Positions 8,762 through 17,805 of a stretch of 64,000 nt of DNA are shown here, piece by piece. The stretch comes from Alkalibacterium sp. MB6. GTDB taxonomy: Bacteria; Bacillota; Bacilli; Lactobacillales; Carnobacteriaceae_A. The stretch covers positions 49,085 to 113,084 of the forward strand of contig NZ_PREX01000004.1 in NCBI RefSeq assembly GCF_009935905.1, written 5' to 3'. The position numbers were made by a program, and so were the translations under genes. Each line of letters starts with the position of its first letter. Positions within the stretch are counted from its first letter, which is position 1. The notes below the pieces were generated by a model. That model made no database searches. It worked only from the letters and a program-made list of their open reading frames with translations, and had not been told where the DNA came from.

Positions 8762-9694
8762 TTAAGCAGTATGTTTAGAATCTTGTGGAATTTCTTCTGT
8801 TGTATCTTCCAACTGCCCGATGCCGTATGACAAAGCAAAGCCCGCTGCCGTAATGACTAAGGCAATCACAATTTGAAGGACAGCATTTCCGCTGCTCAAA
8901 CCATCCAATGCTTGAGTATTAGCCAATACAGCGATAGGAGAACCAAGAACAAGTCCTAAAATAGCTGCATAAGTCAGTTGTGGGTAGTTTTTAAACATAT
9001 AATCCAACAACTTACTAATTAAACCAAGACCAACTAAGACACCAAGGCCAAAAGCAGTCAATAGAATAGTTACCGGAATTAAGGCATCTATGTCAAAAGA
9101 AGCCAGTGCTGATGAAAAGGTATTGATAGAATTTATCACGACATAGTAATAACCTAAAATCAACATTAACAAGGATCCGCTAATGCCAGGCACAACCATA
9201 GCTGCAGCAGAGATGAGACCCACTAAAAATAGCATGGATAAGCTACTAGCAGAAATAGCAACAGACTGCATACCTGAATCGGCCACGTCGGCGATACCCA
9301 TCCAAGACACAATGATGAAAAAGACAATCATCAAGACAATGTGAAGGCCATTAAATCGTTGACCAGCATCTTTTAAACTGTCTTTAAATTCAGTAGTCAA
9401 TATAGGCAATCCACCTAAAATCAATCCAATGAAAGCAAAAGCAGTATACAAGGTATAATTTTCCAAAAGCCAGACAATGGCAAAAGAAAAGGCTACAACT
9501 CCAAGTACAGCACCAATTAGTAAGGGTCCCAATACTTTTAAACTAGTCTTAAATTCTTTTTTGATATGAGTAACTGAGTGAATCAGGTCGTCGTAAATGC
9601 CAAAAGAAACGGCCATAGTCCCACCGGATACACCGGGTATAACGTTCGCAACGCCTATAAACATGCCCTTAATAATCATCCAAAAATAAGTCAT
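8762..9694 (-). CDS. DUF368 family protein, PopT-like undecaprenyl-phosphate translocase
   Basis: The product (310 residues from this start) is a polytopic membrane protein with the duplicated DUF368 signature: VIPGVSGGTMAV near residue 20 and VVPGISGSLLMLILGYY in the second half. DUF368 members, including S. aureus PopT, return undecaprenyl phosphate across the membrane for reuse in wall synthesis; function here is inferred from family. A longer frame reaches 9748, but ATG 9694 has a GAAGGAGA site at good spacing, and the longer N-terminus would run into the terminator of the upstream clc gene. In this window it would support recycling of the lipid carrier used by the TagO/WecA pathway. Confidence 0.85.
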   Translation of the reverse strand: MTYFWMIIKGMFIGVANVIPGVSGGTMAVSFGIYDDLIHSVTHIKKEFKTSLKVLGPLLIGAVLGVVAFSFAIVWLLENYTLYTAFAFIGLILGGLPILTTEFKDSLKDAGQRFNGLHIVLMIVFFIIVSWMGIADVADSGMQSVAISASSLSMLFLVGLISAAAMVVPGISGSLLMLILGYYYVVINSINTFSSALASFDIDALIPVTILLTAFGLGVLVGLGLISKLLDYMFKNYPQLTYAAILGLVLGSPIAVLANTQALDGLSSGNAVLQIVIALVITAAGFALSYGIGQLEDTTEEIPQDSKHTA

Positions 9695-9749
9695 TTTGTT
9701 TCTCCTTCTAAAAGTCAATTTATGTATAGCGATATACATATAAGCCACA

Positions 9750-9790
9750 AAAAAGCTCCTTTCCTATTCTATCATAATAAGGAAAGGAGC
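9750..9790 (-). terminator. Terminator of the clc gene (minus strand)
   Basis: On the minus strand GCTCCTTTCCT and AGGAAAGGAGC form an 11-bp perfect stem followed by TTTTTT. It lies between the clc stop and the DUF368 start, so the two genes are separate units. Confidence 0.88.
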
Positions 9791-9826
9791 ATAGTCAAAA
9801 ATGGGTAATTTTACAATTAATTAATA

Positions 9827-11353
9827 TCAATTCAACTTTTCGATATATTTATTCACTTCTGTGATGAACCCTCTGTCACAGGAAACGGCGAGTTCATCTC
9901 CGGCCATCAAGACAGTATCTCTGTGGGGAATAAATTCATTGTCGTACCTTATGACACGCGTCACTTTTGCATTATAAGGTAAGGTAATATCTTTCATAAT
10001 TCGCCCATCGAGGAAACTATCCGGCTCTACAAAGATGTCAAGTCGAGCGACCTTTCCTTCAAATACAGTAGGTAGACGATGGGTTTTATTGGACAAAGTC
10101 ACTTCATCAGTGGGCTCGAGACGAATCAGATCGGCTATAATATACGTGGTTAAACAAACGATTGAAATAGGCATCATTTGAGTAATGGAGCCGGTCAATT
10201 CAGTAATCAAAACAATACCAGTCAATGGTGCTTTTGATGTAGCCGTAAAGAAACCACCCATGGCATAGATGATAAAGTTTCGGACAAACTCATCTTCAAG
10301 TCCGGTAATGCCTATAGATAAGTTTCCATATATACCGCCGATTAATGCACCGAAAGCTAGACTCGGTACCAATGCGCCGGCAGGAATACCAGATCCAAAA
10401 CCTATGTTAAAGATAACAAAACGAAAGACTAATATACCCAACAGCAACCAAGTGGACGTACGCTGAGAAGCAATTTCAGCAATGACACTTGTGCCGCCAC
10501 CCAACATATCAGTCCAAAATAAACCTGTTGGGATTAAAATAAGAAAGGGAATGAAGCCGTGTAAATAGCGGGGAATAGGTAACTTCTTGAACAATTTAGG
10601 TCCAATCTGAAACAACACTTTTTGATAAACCCATCCTCCCAAAGCCAATACCACACCCAGGCCTGCTAAATACAAATAATTGTCAATGGGGAATTCACTG
10701 ACATAGCCTAAATCGAGTGCCGGTTGTGAACCGAAAATGTAAAAGGCAAAGAAATTGGCCGTGATAGACGCCGAAAAAACAGACAAAATTAAAATGCCTG
10801 AAAAACGGTGATGCACTTCTTCTAAAATAATGACAAAACCAGATAATGGGGCATTAAAGGCAGCGGCAAGACCAGCGGCAGCACCACTTGAAATCATAAT
10901 GTTTTCCTGCGTTTTATTGCCTTTAAACAATTTGTTGATGCCTTGGCCAACAACTCCACCAATTTGAATAGAGGGACCTTCTCGACCAACCGGGACGCCT
11001 AAGCCCAGTACCAAAGCACCGGCAACGAATTTTCGCCACAATACAGAAAACCAGTCCAGTTTAATGGTTCCTTGAAGTTGACCTTTTAATTCGGCAACCC
11101 CATTTCCTTGGATGTTCGGCTCATCGCGAACCATAATAATGACTAAAAAGGCAACGAACATGACTAATAAAGACCAGCCAATAATCCATATAGGGTTTTG
11201 GCGTAACGACTCATACACACCAGGCATGAGATTCAATATAGCATATACAGACATACGGAAAAGACTGACCACAAAACCTGCGACAGCCCCGACTAGAACA
11301 CCTTTTAAAACATAACTGATCCTGGACCAGTCCATTGCTTTTAAACGCTTCAT
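9827..11353 (-). CDS. ClC-family chloride channel/transporter with C-terminal TrkA-C domain
   Basis: The 508-residue membrane protein has the ClC core. GREGPS at about 123-128 contains the gating glutamate (Glu125), and GSGIPAGALVPSLAFGALIG forms the later anion-pathway region. The last 75 residues or so (LDIFVEPDSFLDGRIMKDI to GDELAVSCDRGF) form a TrkA-C/RCK-C ligand-binding domain, as in other Firmicute ClC proteins. It likely exchanges chloride for protons or conducts chloride, with ligand control by the C-terminal domain. An AAAGGAG site precedes the ATG. Channel or antiporter mode cannot be decided from the sequence. Confidence 0.93.
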   Translation of the reverse strand: MKRLKAMDWSRISYVLKGVLVGAVAGFVVSLFRMSVYAILNLMPGVYESLRQNPIWIIGWSLLVMFVAFLVIIMVRDEPNIQGNGVAELKGQLQGTIKLDWFSVLWRKFVAGALVLGLGVPVGREGPSIQIGGVVGQGINKLFKGNKTQENIMISSGAAAGLAAAFNAPLSGFVIILEEVHHRFSGILILSVFSASITANFFAFYIFGSQPALDLGYVSEFPIDNYLYLAGLGVVLALGGWVYQKVLFQIGPKLFKKLPIPRYLHGFIPFLILIPTGLFWTDMLGGGTSVIAEIASQRTSTWLLLGILVFRFVIFNIGFGSGIPAGALVPSLAFGALIGGIYGNLSIGITGLEDEFVRNFIIYAMGGFFTATSKAPLTGIVLITELTGSITQMMPISIVCLTTYIIADLIRLEPTDEVTLSNKTHRLPTVFEGKVARLDIFVEPDSFLDGRIMKDITLPYNAKVTRVIRYDNEFIPHRDTVLMAGDELAVSCDRGFITEVNKYIEKLN

Positions 11354-11552
11354 GATAAACTCCTTTTAGACTCAAATGCGTTCGGACATAACAGGTCGTT
11401 AGCACCAAATCTCTTTTAAATACAACCTATAAGATAACGAATCTAAAATTAAAAAGCAAGACGGAAAAGTCTAAGTTAAGAGGGAAATAAAAAGTAACCT
11501 CTTTCATTTGAAATTCAAGAAAACCTGACTTTGTGTTATAGTGATTCTAAGC

Positions 11553-11580
11553 TTTTCAAAAATCGTGACCCTGTTATAAT
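11553..11580 (+). promoter_or_regulatory. Extended -10 promoter for the DUF503 gene
   Basis: TGTTATAAT at 11572-11580 is a perfect extended -10 box. The -35 (TTTTCA, 11553-11558) is weak, with a 16-base spacer. The start codon follows 39 bases downstream. Confidence 0.55.
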
Positions 11581-11618
11581 AAGAGAAGCATACAATAGGT
11601 ATAAAGGAGATGACGACT

Positions 11619-11900
11619 ATGATTGTAATGGGCCTAGAATTCACTATAGTCATCTATGACTCGTATTCGTTGAAGGACAAACGAAGCACGGTCAAGAGTA
11701 TTCTTCACCGAACCCAGAACCGCCATCACTTAAGTACGGCAGAAGTAGGGGACTGGGATATGTTAAACAAAGCGACACTAGCTTTTGGAGTGGTGGGAAG
11801 CGACCGCCAATTAATGAGAAAACGTCTGGAGTTAGCCGTAAAAGAAATCGAAGATGATTATGAAATTGAAGTCATTACCCATGAATGGGTCGTAGCTTAA
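11619..11900 (+). CDS. DUF503 family protein (YlxP-like)
   Basis: This 93-residue protein matches the DUF503/YlxP family: MIVMGLEFTIVIYDSYSLKDKRSTVKSI, VGDWDMLNKATLAFGVVGSD and a short C-terminal strand IEVITHEWV. In Bacillus, YlxP is encoded near ribosome maturation genes, but its role is not established. Here it stands with an unrelated gene. ATG 11610 overlaps the AAAGGAG site, while ATG 11619 has proper spacing, so the shorter start is chosen. The next gene follows after 27 bases and may be co-transcribed. Confidence 0.88.
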   Translation: MIVMGLEFTIVIYDSYSLKDKRSTVKSILHRTQNRHHLSTAEVGDWDMLNKATLAFGVVGSDRQLMRKRLELAVKEIEDDYEIEVITHEWVVA

Positions 11901-11927
11901 AAAAATGATAAATGAAGGAGACGAACC

Positions 11928-12524
11928 ATGTCACATACGCCATCAGACATTACGGTAGTTAAAAGTAATATAGAAGAGACCGATTTAGAAACCTTATTGA
12001 CACACTACACCAAACCACAATTAGTCGACATTGCCGATCATTTAAGAGTAGAAACGAAGAAAAGTTGGCGAAAACATAAGTTAGTTGAGGAAGTAGCTGA
12101 CGCGATTGATGAACAGAGTCAATCGATTTATGCCTCATTATTAGAAGAGGTCCTATCAGATATACCTGATAATAAAGGGCAACTGTTTTTATTTGAAAGC
12201 ATGGATGCCGTTGAGCCGTTAGTTCCACTCATTCAAAGAGGCTTTTTCTTCGTGAGTCAAATAGAAGAAGGGATAGCTCTGGTCATTCCAGATGAAATTC
12301 TGGAGAACGTTAAAGGAGCAAGAGCTCTTAATGAAAATATAGAGTCAACGAAACAGGATAACAAAAAAGTCGAATTACTCTTGAAATGGAAAGAAAGCCA
12401 GACCGCCATTTACGGAGGCTATTCAGTTGAGCACTTAAGAGACATTTGGAATAAACGGTTTGAAGACCAACTGTCTATAGAAGAAATCGGTGCGATCCTT
12501 AATGAAGTGGAGAGAGACCACTAA
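11928..12524 (+). CDS. Hypothetical protein with N-terminal SAP/Rho-N-like helix pair
   Basis: I do not recognise this 198-residue soluble protein. Residues about 20-63 (LETLLTHYTKPQLVDIADHL, then VETKKSWRKHKLVEEVADAI) look like a SAP or Rho-N type two-helix motif, a fold often used to touch nucleic acids or to pack domains. The rest is acidic and helical (FLFESMDAVEPLVPLIQRGF, VIPDEIL), with a final segment SIEEIGAILNEVERD. No signal peptide or membrane span is seen. A GAAGGAG site precedes the ATG and a terminator follows. It may form an operon with the DUF503 gene. Confidence 0.75.
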   Translation: MSHTPSDITVVKSNIEETDLETLLTHYTKPQLVDIADHLRVETKKSWRKHKLVEEVADAIDEQSQSIYASLLEEVLSDIPDNKGQLFLFESMDAVEPLVPLIQRGFFFVSQIEEGIALVIPDEILENVKGARALNENIESTKQDNKKVELLLKWKESQTAIYGGYSVEHLRDIWNKRFEDQLSIEEIGAILNEVERDH

Positions 12525-12557
12525 TGATAATCAGACATTTAAAACTAAACAATGAAT

Positions 12558-12591
12558 ACTCTCCACTCTAATCTGAATGGGGAGTTTTTTC
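12558..12591 (+). terminator. Terminator after the SAP-like gene
   Basis: ACTCTCCACTC pairs with GAATGGGGAGT through an imperfect stem with G-U pairs, followed by TTTTTT. Confidence 0.8.
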
Positions 12592-12638
12592 GTTAGATAA
12601 ATATAAAGGTATTGTCTCAGTATAAAAATGCATATTGT

Positions 12639-12667
12639 TTGTCCTTTTAAATTCCTTTAGCTATACT
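12639..12667 (+). promoter_or_regulatory. Promoter of the CmpX-like gene
   Basis: TTGTCC (12639-12644), a 17-base spacer and TATACT (12662-12667) lie 45 bases before the start codon. Confidence 0.65.
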
Positions 12668-12711
12668 AAGGGTGTTCAAGATAAAATATATTTGAAAAGG
12701 AGACGGATAAC

Positions 12712-13983
12712 ATGAACGATGTTGGGAATACATTGCAACGTGGGTTCAATCAATTTATTGATTTCTTACCACAGTTGCTAATGGGTATCATTCTGGTGTT
12801 GGTAGCTTGGGTGGTTGCAACGCTCGTTAAGAAAGCAATCGTCAAAGGCTTGGAGGCAACAGGTTTAGCAGACAAACTAAGAAATTGGGGCGCTGCAAAC
12901 GACCAGGATGAAGGGCGCTCGATGATTTCTGCTATAGGAAATATAGGTTATTTCTTAGTATGGGTACTATTTTTACCAGGAATCTTTTCTGTATTTGGAT
13001 TAGATGCTATTGGAAGACCCATCACAAATATGATCGATAAAGCACTTGCATTCTTACCTAATATAATCGGAGCCATTATTATACTTCTATTAGGTTTCTA
13101 TGCAGCTAAGTTTGTGAAGAATCTAGTGTATAATATAGCCGTTGCAGCAAACTTGGATCGATTTTTAAACAAATTGACTGGGTCAGGTGCAGACACAGAC
13201 TCAGAATCTGTACAAGAAAACAAACACACGATTGCCAATGTTTTGGCTAATATTGTGTATATTCTCATTTTGATTCCAATCATTTTGGCAGCACTTGATG
13301 TATTGAATATTGATACGATTGCACAGCCAATCAGCGACGTCCTCAATACGATTCTACAAGCTATTCCAAATATCTTGGTAGCTGTTGTTCTATTGGCAGT
13401 AGGTATGGCATTAGCTAAATTTGCTGGTGATATCTTAACAGATTTATTAAGAGGAACAGGCTTTAACAAGTATTCTTCATACTTGAAACGTTCAAGCAAT
13501 ATCGATATTGACCTAGCTAAATTAGTTGGTCAAGTTGTGGCATTCTTAATTGGTTTATTCTTCTTAGTTGAAGCATTAAACGTCTTGAACCTAGCAATGC
13601 TAAATGGAATTATTGCGGCAATCATCGCATACCTTCCAAACGTATTGTTCGCAGCGATCATTATTGGACTAGCCTTTATTGGTGGAAGCATGCTAGCTTC
13701 TTCTATTAGAAAAGCAACAGGCAGCAAAGTTGCTGGAGCAGCCGTTCAGTATATCATCATTGCATTCGGTATATTCATGGCATTGAACCAATTGAACTTT
13801 GCGACAACCATTGTTAACACAGCATTCATGTTCGTTATGGGAGCCTTAGCAGTCGGATTCGCCCTAGCCTTTGGATTAGGCGGACGTGACTTTGCTAGAA
13901 AACAACTGGAACGCGCTGACAGTAAGATTGAAAAAGAAAGTGCAAAACCAGCCGAACCAGGCGACAATACCCCAGAACTATAA
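12712..13983 (+). CDS. TM-helix-repeat membrane protein of the mechanosensitive channel superfamily (CmpX-like)
   Basis: The 423-residue protein is built from repeated units of a long hydrophobic helix followed by an amphipathic stretch: FLPQLLMGIILVLVAWVVATLVKK, FLPNIIGAIIILLLGFYAAKFVK, IPNILVAVVLLAVGMALAKFAG and YLPNVLFAAIIIGLAFIGGSML. This is the conserved TM-helix repeat found in CmpX-like members of the mechanosensitive channel superfamily. The MscS beta domain was not recognised, so gating by membrane tension is only suggested. The C-terminus (FALAFGLGGRDFARKQLER, then an acidic tail) resembles the YnaI/MscS pore-lining helix region. It is monocistronic, with its own promoter and a strong terminator. 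Confidence 0.82.
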   Translation: MNDVGNTLQRGFNQFIDFLPQLLMGIILVLVAWVVATLVKKAIVKGLEATGLADKLRNWGAANDQDEGRSMISAIGNIGYFLVWVLFLPGIFSVFGLDAIGRPITNMIDKALAFLPNIIGAIIILLLGFYAAKFVKNLVYNIAVAANLDRFLNKLTGSGADTDSESVQENKHTIANVLANIVYILILIPIILAALDVLNIDTIAQPISDVLNTILQAIPNILVAVVLLAVGMALAKFAGDILTDLLRGTGFNKYSSYLKRSSNIDIDLAKLVGQVVAFLIGLFFLVEALNVLNLAMLNGIIAAIIAYLPNVLFAAIIIGLAFIGGSMLASSIRKATGSKVAGAAVQYIIIAFGIFMALNQLNFATTIVNTAFMFVMGALAVGFALAFGLGGRDFARKQLERADSKIEKESAKPAEPGDNTPEL

Positions 13984-13998
13984 GATCATTAAATAAGG

Positions 13999-14032
13999 AA
14001 AGCTTCTGCCTCAACTGGCAGAAGCTTTTTTC
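13999..14032 (+). terminator. Terminator after the CmpX-like gene
   Basis: AAAGCTTCTGCC and GGCAGAAGCTTT form a perfect stem with loop TCAACT, followed by a T-run. A second perfect hairpin (AGAGAATTGC-AGG-GCAATTCTCT, 14055-14077) lies just downstream, ahead of a repeat array. Confidence 0.93.
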
Positions 14033-14120
14033 TTTCTAAAAAGATTAAAGCGAAGAGAATTGCAGGGCAATTCTCTACAAAATAAAGACCTTAGTGACTA
14101 CTTGTTTGAAATAGTTGCTT

Positions 14121-14239
14121 GAGTAGTCACATAAACTCGATTAACTGCTCACTCGAGGCAATGATTTTAACTGAGTGGACAGTCAAAACGAGTTAACTTC
14201 CCACTCAAGGCAATACGTTAACCGAGTAGTCGTTTAAAT
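14121..14239. repeat. 52-bp tandem palindromic repeat array A2
   Basis: Units begin at 14121, 14173 and 14224 (periods 52 and 51; the last is partial). Each starts with GAGTAGTCAC- or GAGTGGACAG-like sequence and carries a CTCACTC or CCCACTC counter-arm at positions 28-34, so each forms an imperfect inverted repeat. The array ends five bases from the stop codon of the minus-strand NERD gene. Confidence 0.82.
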
Positions 14240-14244
14240 CAATA

Positions 14245-15156
14245 CTAGACGTAGTATCTTGATTTACTCCCACCCATCATCTGATAGCGTGACTTTAATA
14301 CTCTTCTTATTGTTTTAACCGATAAATCTTCACCACACCATTGAACGATAGTCTGCACAGTGATTTGTTTAGTAGGAAATAAAATATTGAAATGTTCAAC
14401 TTGAGAAGTGATCATCTCTGTAAGTGATAACTGGTGACCACACATTCGACAAGAACTTAATCGTTGAGTCAACAAAATATCATATGACCCACACGAAATA
14501 CAGGTAATTCCTTTTTTTAAAGTATCAAAAGAATAATCAGGTAAACGGAGATTATAGGGACTCTTTTCAAGATTAACTTGAAGTAATTTGTTAGCTAAGT
14601 AATGATGCTCTTTCTTTAACGGTCGTGATTGATTTAGCTGAGACAAATGCGAGGGAATTTGTCCACTCAAGACAACAGGTAAGTCAGATTTTAATTCATA
14701 TAAAACAAAGGACGAGTTGACGTAGACGACAAATGATTTAACCGCCAGATTAAATCCCCAAAATCGTAACTGTTGCTTCAATAATATGACCGTTCGATTC
14801 AATTGGTCCAAGGGATTGGTTAGTTCATATCCAGTCGAGCTTCGCAATAGATCAGTTTTGTGAATATATTCCCCTTCATAGTTCTTTATTTCATATAAGT
14901 AAATGCCGCTGCCAGTAATGACCAAGGAATCTATTTGTACGATGCTATCGTTGATTAAAAACAATAAATCATTCAAAACAAGACACTCACTCTCAATGCA
15001 ATCTTTCAGTAGCCTGTCAAAATAGATTTCTCCTTCATATCCTTTCTTCATATTTAAAAATTTGAGGCGGTGATCAGTCGACAATGCCATGCGGTTGTTT
15101 AAGATTTGCAAGACAGTCAGTAAATGGGGTGCACTTCGTTCTTTCATTATCTTCAT
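14245..15156 (-). CDS. NERD-domain protein with zinc ribbon (paralogue 1)
   Basis: The product (303 residues) has a NERD nuclease-related domain at about 40-150. It includes KKGYEGEIYFDRLL, VLNDLLFLINDSIVQIDSLV and YLYEIKNYEGEY; the D and ExK residues match the PD-(D/E)xK-like core. A four-cysteine zinc ribbon follows (CISCGSYDI and CRMCGHQL), then a C-terminal helical domain (TIVQWCGEDLSVKTIRRVL). A longer frame begins at 15198, but ATG 15156 has a GGGAGG site. A close relative of the same layout is at 38948-39868. The nucleic-acid target and role are unknown. Repeat array A2 abuts its 3' end. Confidence 0.85.
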   Translation of the reverse strand: MKIMKERSAPHLLTVLQILNNRMALSTDHRLKFLNMKKGYEGEIYFDRLLKDCIESECLVLNDLLFLINDSIVQIDSLVITGSGIYLYEIKNYEGEYIHKTDLLRSSTGYELTNPLDQLNRTVILLKQQLRFWGFNLAVKSFVVYVNSSFVLYELKSDLPVVLSGQIPSHLSQLNQSRPLKKEHHYLANKLLQVNLEKSPYNLRLPDYSFDTLKKGITCISCGSYDILLTQRLSSCRMCGHQLSLTEMITSQVEHFNILFPTKQITVQTIVQWCGEDLSVKTIRRVLKSRYQMMGGSKSRYYV

Positions 15157-15438
15157 TTTAAAAACCTCCCTATTATATGTATTACCCAAAAAACGCAAAA
15201 AGCACTTTTTTTCTCAAAATTAATTTCCATGAGACATTAAATAGGGAAAGCCAAATAACTAATAAAACTAATAAATCAAAACTAGATAGAACATAACGTT
15301 CGTTTTTTATTGAAAAAAAGGTCGGTTTTGCGCTTTATTTCCAAAAAGAATACATTAATATGCTATACTTAAGTAGTATGTAAAAAGTGCCAACCAGGTT
15401 TTGTGGAAAATAATAGTTTAGAAGGTGGAGGAAAACCT

Positions 15439-16095
15439 ATGCCTATGAGTAAGGTAGACAACGTCGATTTGGTTTGCTGCATCGTTAACCGATCAGAAGG
15501 CGACCAGTGCATTAAATTAGCTTCCGAAAAAGGAGTTAAAATAGGAACCGTATTTTATGGAGAAGGGACCGCACGTCAAGGGATTTTAAGAATGCTTGGA
15601 CTAGACCAGCTTCATAAAGAAGTCGTTATCTTTGTTGCATCGTCTTCGATTGCAAAAGAAGCGATGCATTATATAGCCGAGAAAAAGCGAATGGACAAAC
15701 GCAACAGAGGAATCAGTTTTCGCATGCCTTTAGAAGAGGTTTTAGGAACGTATTCCTTTAAAAATGAAAAAGAAACCAATGAGGAGAGAGAGATTATGCA
15801 TCAAGCCATCGTTGTTATTGTTAATAATGGAGAAGCTGAAACCGTCATAGATGCTGCCGAATCAGCGGGAGCTCAAGGTGGAACGGTCATTCATGCCCAC
15901 GGAGCAGGTGAATACGAAACGAAGCGTGTGTTCCATATGGAAATTGAACCTGAAAAAGATATCGTATTAATTATTTCTGAAGTAGAAAAAACAGAAGCCA
16001 TTAGTGACAGCATTAATAAAGCCTTACATTTGGACGAACCCAATACAGGTATTTTATTTGTTACTAACCTAACTGAAACCATAGGACTGATGTGA
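15439..16095 (+). CDS. Tandem P-II-like regulatory protein
   Basis: The 218-residue product consists of two P-II-like domains in one chain: residues about 9-105 (DLVCCIVNRSEGDQCIKLA to NRGISFRM) and about 120-218 (HQAIVVIVNNGEAETVIDAA to NTGILFVTNL). GlnB-type proteins are trimers of a single domain near 110 residues, so a two-domain chain is unusual. The T-loop regions look short and diverged (FYGEGTARQGIL, HAHGAGEYETKRVF). The frame is open to GTG 15403, but ATG 15439 sits behind GGTGGAGG. It lies 27 bases upstream of a DUF1538 membrane protein and probably controls it, as P-II proteins control AmtB. That role is inference. Confidence 0.85.
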   Translation: MPMSKVDNVDLVCCIVNRSEGDQCIKLASEKGVKIGTVFYGEGTARQGILRMLGLDQLHKEVVIFVASSSIAKEAMHYIAEKKRMDKRNRGISFRMPLEEVLGTYSFKNEKETNEEREIMHQAIVVIVNNGEAETVIDAAESAGAQGGTVIHAHGAGEYETKRVFHMEIEPEKDIVLIISEVEKTEAISDSINKALHLDEPNTGILFVTNLTETIGLM

Positions 16096-16122
16096 GATGA
16101 CTAAAATAGAAAGGACGATGAC

Positions 16123-17595
16123 ATGAATATAGTAGTGGAAAAAGGATTAGAAGTGGTACGATCAGTAGCCCCTATATTTATTTTTGTTCTGGCTATTCAT
16201 TTCTTTCTTATTCCTTTTGATATAGCAACCTTAGGCGCGTTTGTTTTAGGAACGATTTTAATTATTATAGGCCTTGCCTTATTTTTAACGGGCGTTGATA
16301 CGGCTATTACCCCAATAGGAGAAAACCTGGGTAAAGGGATTGCCAGATCGAACTCGTTAAAGATTTTAATTCCAGTGGGGCTACTACTTGGCTTTGTCAT
16401 TTCAGTAGCTGAACCGAGCTTACTAGTATTAGGGAATCAAATAGAATTGGTGACTTCCGGAGCCATGTCAAGCATTCAGTTGGTCATAACCGTATCCGTA
16501 GGTATTGCCGTTATGGTCGCCTTAGGACTGCTTAGATTGGTATACAGGTGGTCATTTATAAAAGTAATCGGAATAAGTTATCTGCTTATTCTGATCCTCT
16601 CATTCTTTACATCGACAGAATTTATATCCATCGCATTCGATGCATCAGGTGCGACGACGGGGGTCATCACCGTACCCTTCCTCCTAGCTATGGCTATGGG
16701 GATTTCAACACTTAGCAAAAGTAAAGTTAAAAATAAATCGTCTGACAGTAGCTTCGGCTTAGTAGCCATCGCTTCAGCGGGTGCCATTATTGCAGTCATG
16801 ATCGGTGATATTTTTATTTCAACAGGAACCCTTTCAGGAGATTTATCCATATCCTTTGGTTTCAACGAGTCATTTCTTCGGTCTCTTGCAACAATCGGAG
16901 CGAGCCAAGTCGGAGAAGCCCTTATTTCAATTTTGCCTATCGGACTCATTTTTCTTATATTTAACTACGCCATTTTAAAATTAAAAAAACGCCCATTAAG
17001 ACGTATCGTACTGGGTTTATTTTATAATATTGTCGGACTCATTTTGTTTTTGACAGGGGTTAACTTCGGGTTTATGAACGTTGGGACATTAATTGGTTAC
17101 CAATTAACTCAGTTTGATAATTATATGTGGCTATTCATTTTATCCTTTATTTTAGGAATGGTGACCATCTTAGCTGAACCTGCCGTGAACGTGTTGGCCA
17201 ATCAAGTGGAAACGGTGACAGCGGGGGCATTAAAGCCGAGCTTTATTTATATCGCACTGGCGATAGGTGTGGGTATCGCGACCTTACTGGCATCATTACG
17301 CACCGTTTATTTCGGACTTGAATTGTGGCACTTGTTACTTCCAGGCTATATTATTGCATTCGCATTAAGTTATTTTGTGGATAATTCCATCGTCGCCATG
17401 GCTTTTGATGCCGGTGGTGTCGCATCAGGACCGATGACAGGTACCTTTATACTCGCCTTTATTCAAGGAGCAGCTCAAGGTGTCGATCACGCCTCAGTGA
17501 TGATTGACGGGTTCGGAATGATTGCTTTAGTCGCATTAATGCCCATCATTACCATTCAAATATCAGGCTTTATTTATACAATGAAGTCGGATTAA
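16123..17595 (+). CDS. DUF1538 family membrane protein with two fused repeats
   Basis: The 490-residue polytopic protein has two copies of the DUF1538 unit. The first contains LFLTGVDTAITPIGENLGKG and VISVAEPSLLVLGNQIELVT. The second contains LFLTGVNFGFMNVGTLIGYQ and TILAEPAVNVLANQVETVT. The repeated AEPxxxVLxNQ motif in a membrane segment is a likely substrate or ion site. DUF1538 proteins are often encoded beside P-II-like genes, as here, and are thought to be transporters, but the substrate is unknown. It forms a two-gene operon with the tandem P-II protein. Confidence 0.85.
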   Translation: MNIVVEKGLEVVRSVAPIFIFVLAIHFFLIPFDIATLGAFVLGTILIIIGLALFLTGVDTAITPIGENLGKGIARSNSLKILIPVGLLLGFVISVAEPSLLVLGNQIELVTSGAMSSIQLVITVSVGIAVMVALGLLRLVYRWSFIKVIGISYLLILILSFFTSTEFISIAFDASGATTGVITVPFLLAMAMGISTLSKSKVKNKSSDSSFGLVAIASAGAIIAVMIGDIFISTGTLSGDLSISFGFNESFLRSLATIGASQVGEALISILPIGLIFLIFNYAILKLKKRPLRRIVLGLFYNIVGLILFLTGVNFGFMNVGTLIGYQLTQFDNYMWLFILSFILGMVTILAEPAVNVLANQVETVTAGALKPSFIYIALAIGVGIATLLASLRTVYFGLELWHLLLPGYIIAFALSYFVDNSIVAMAFDAGGVASGPMTGTFILAFIQGAAQGVDHASVMIDGFGMIALVALMPIITIQISGFIYTMKSD

Positions 17596-17805
17596 CAGAT
17601 TTCTATAAAAAGCGTTAGGATAGACCTAAAAAGAAATTATATGACTGAATTATGTATAAAGTGTGACAAAACATTGCATAAAAAATACTTAATTTAGACA
17701 CAGACAATTGGCTCTCTCTCTTGTATAATTTAGCTAAGCAAGGGCTACTTACACAACACGTCACCAGAGGCGTGTTGAATGGTAAAAAAGAGAGCAGGAT
17801 CTGAA

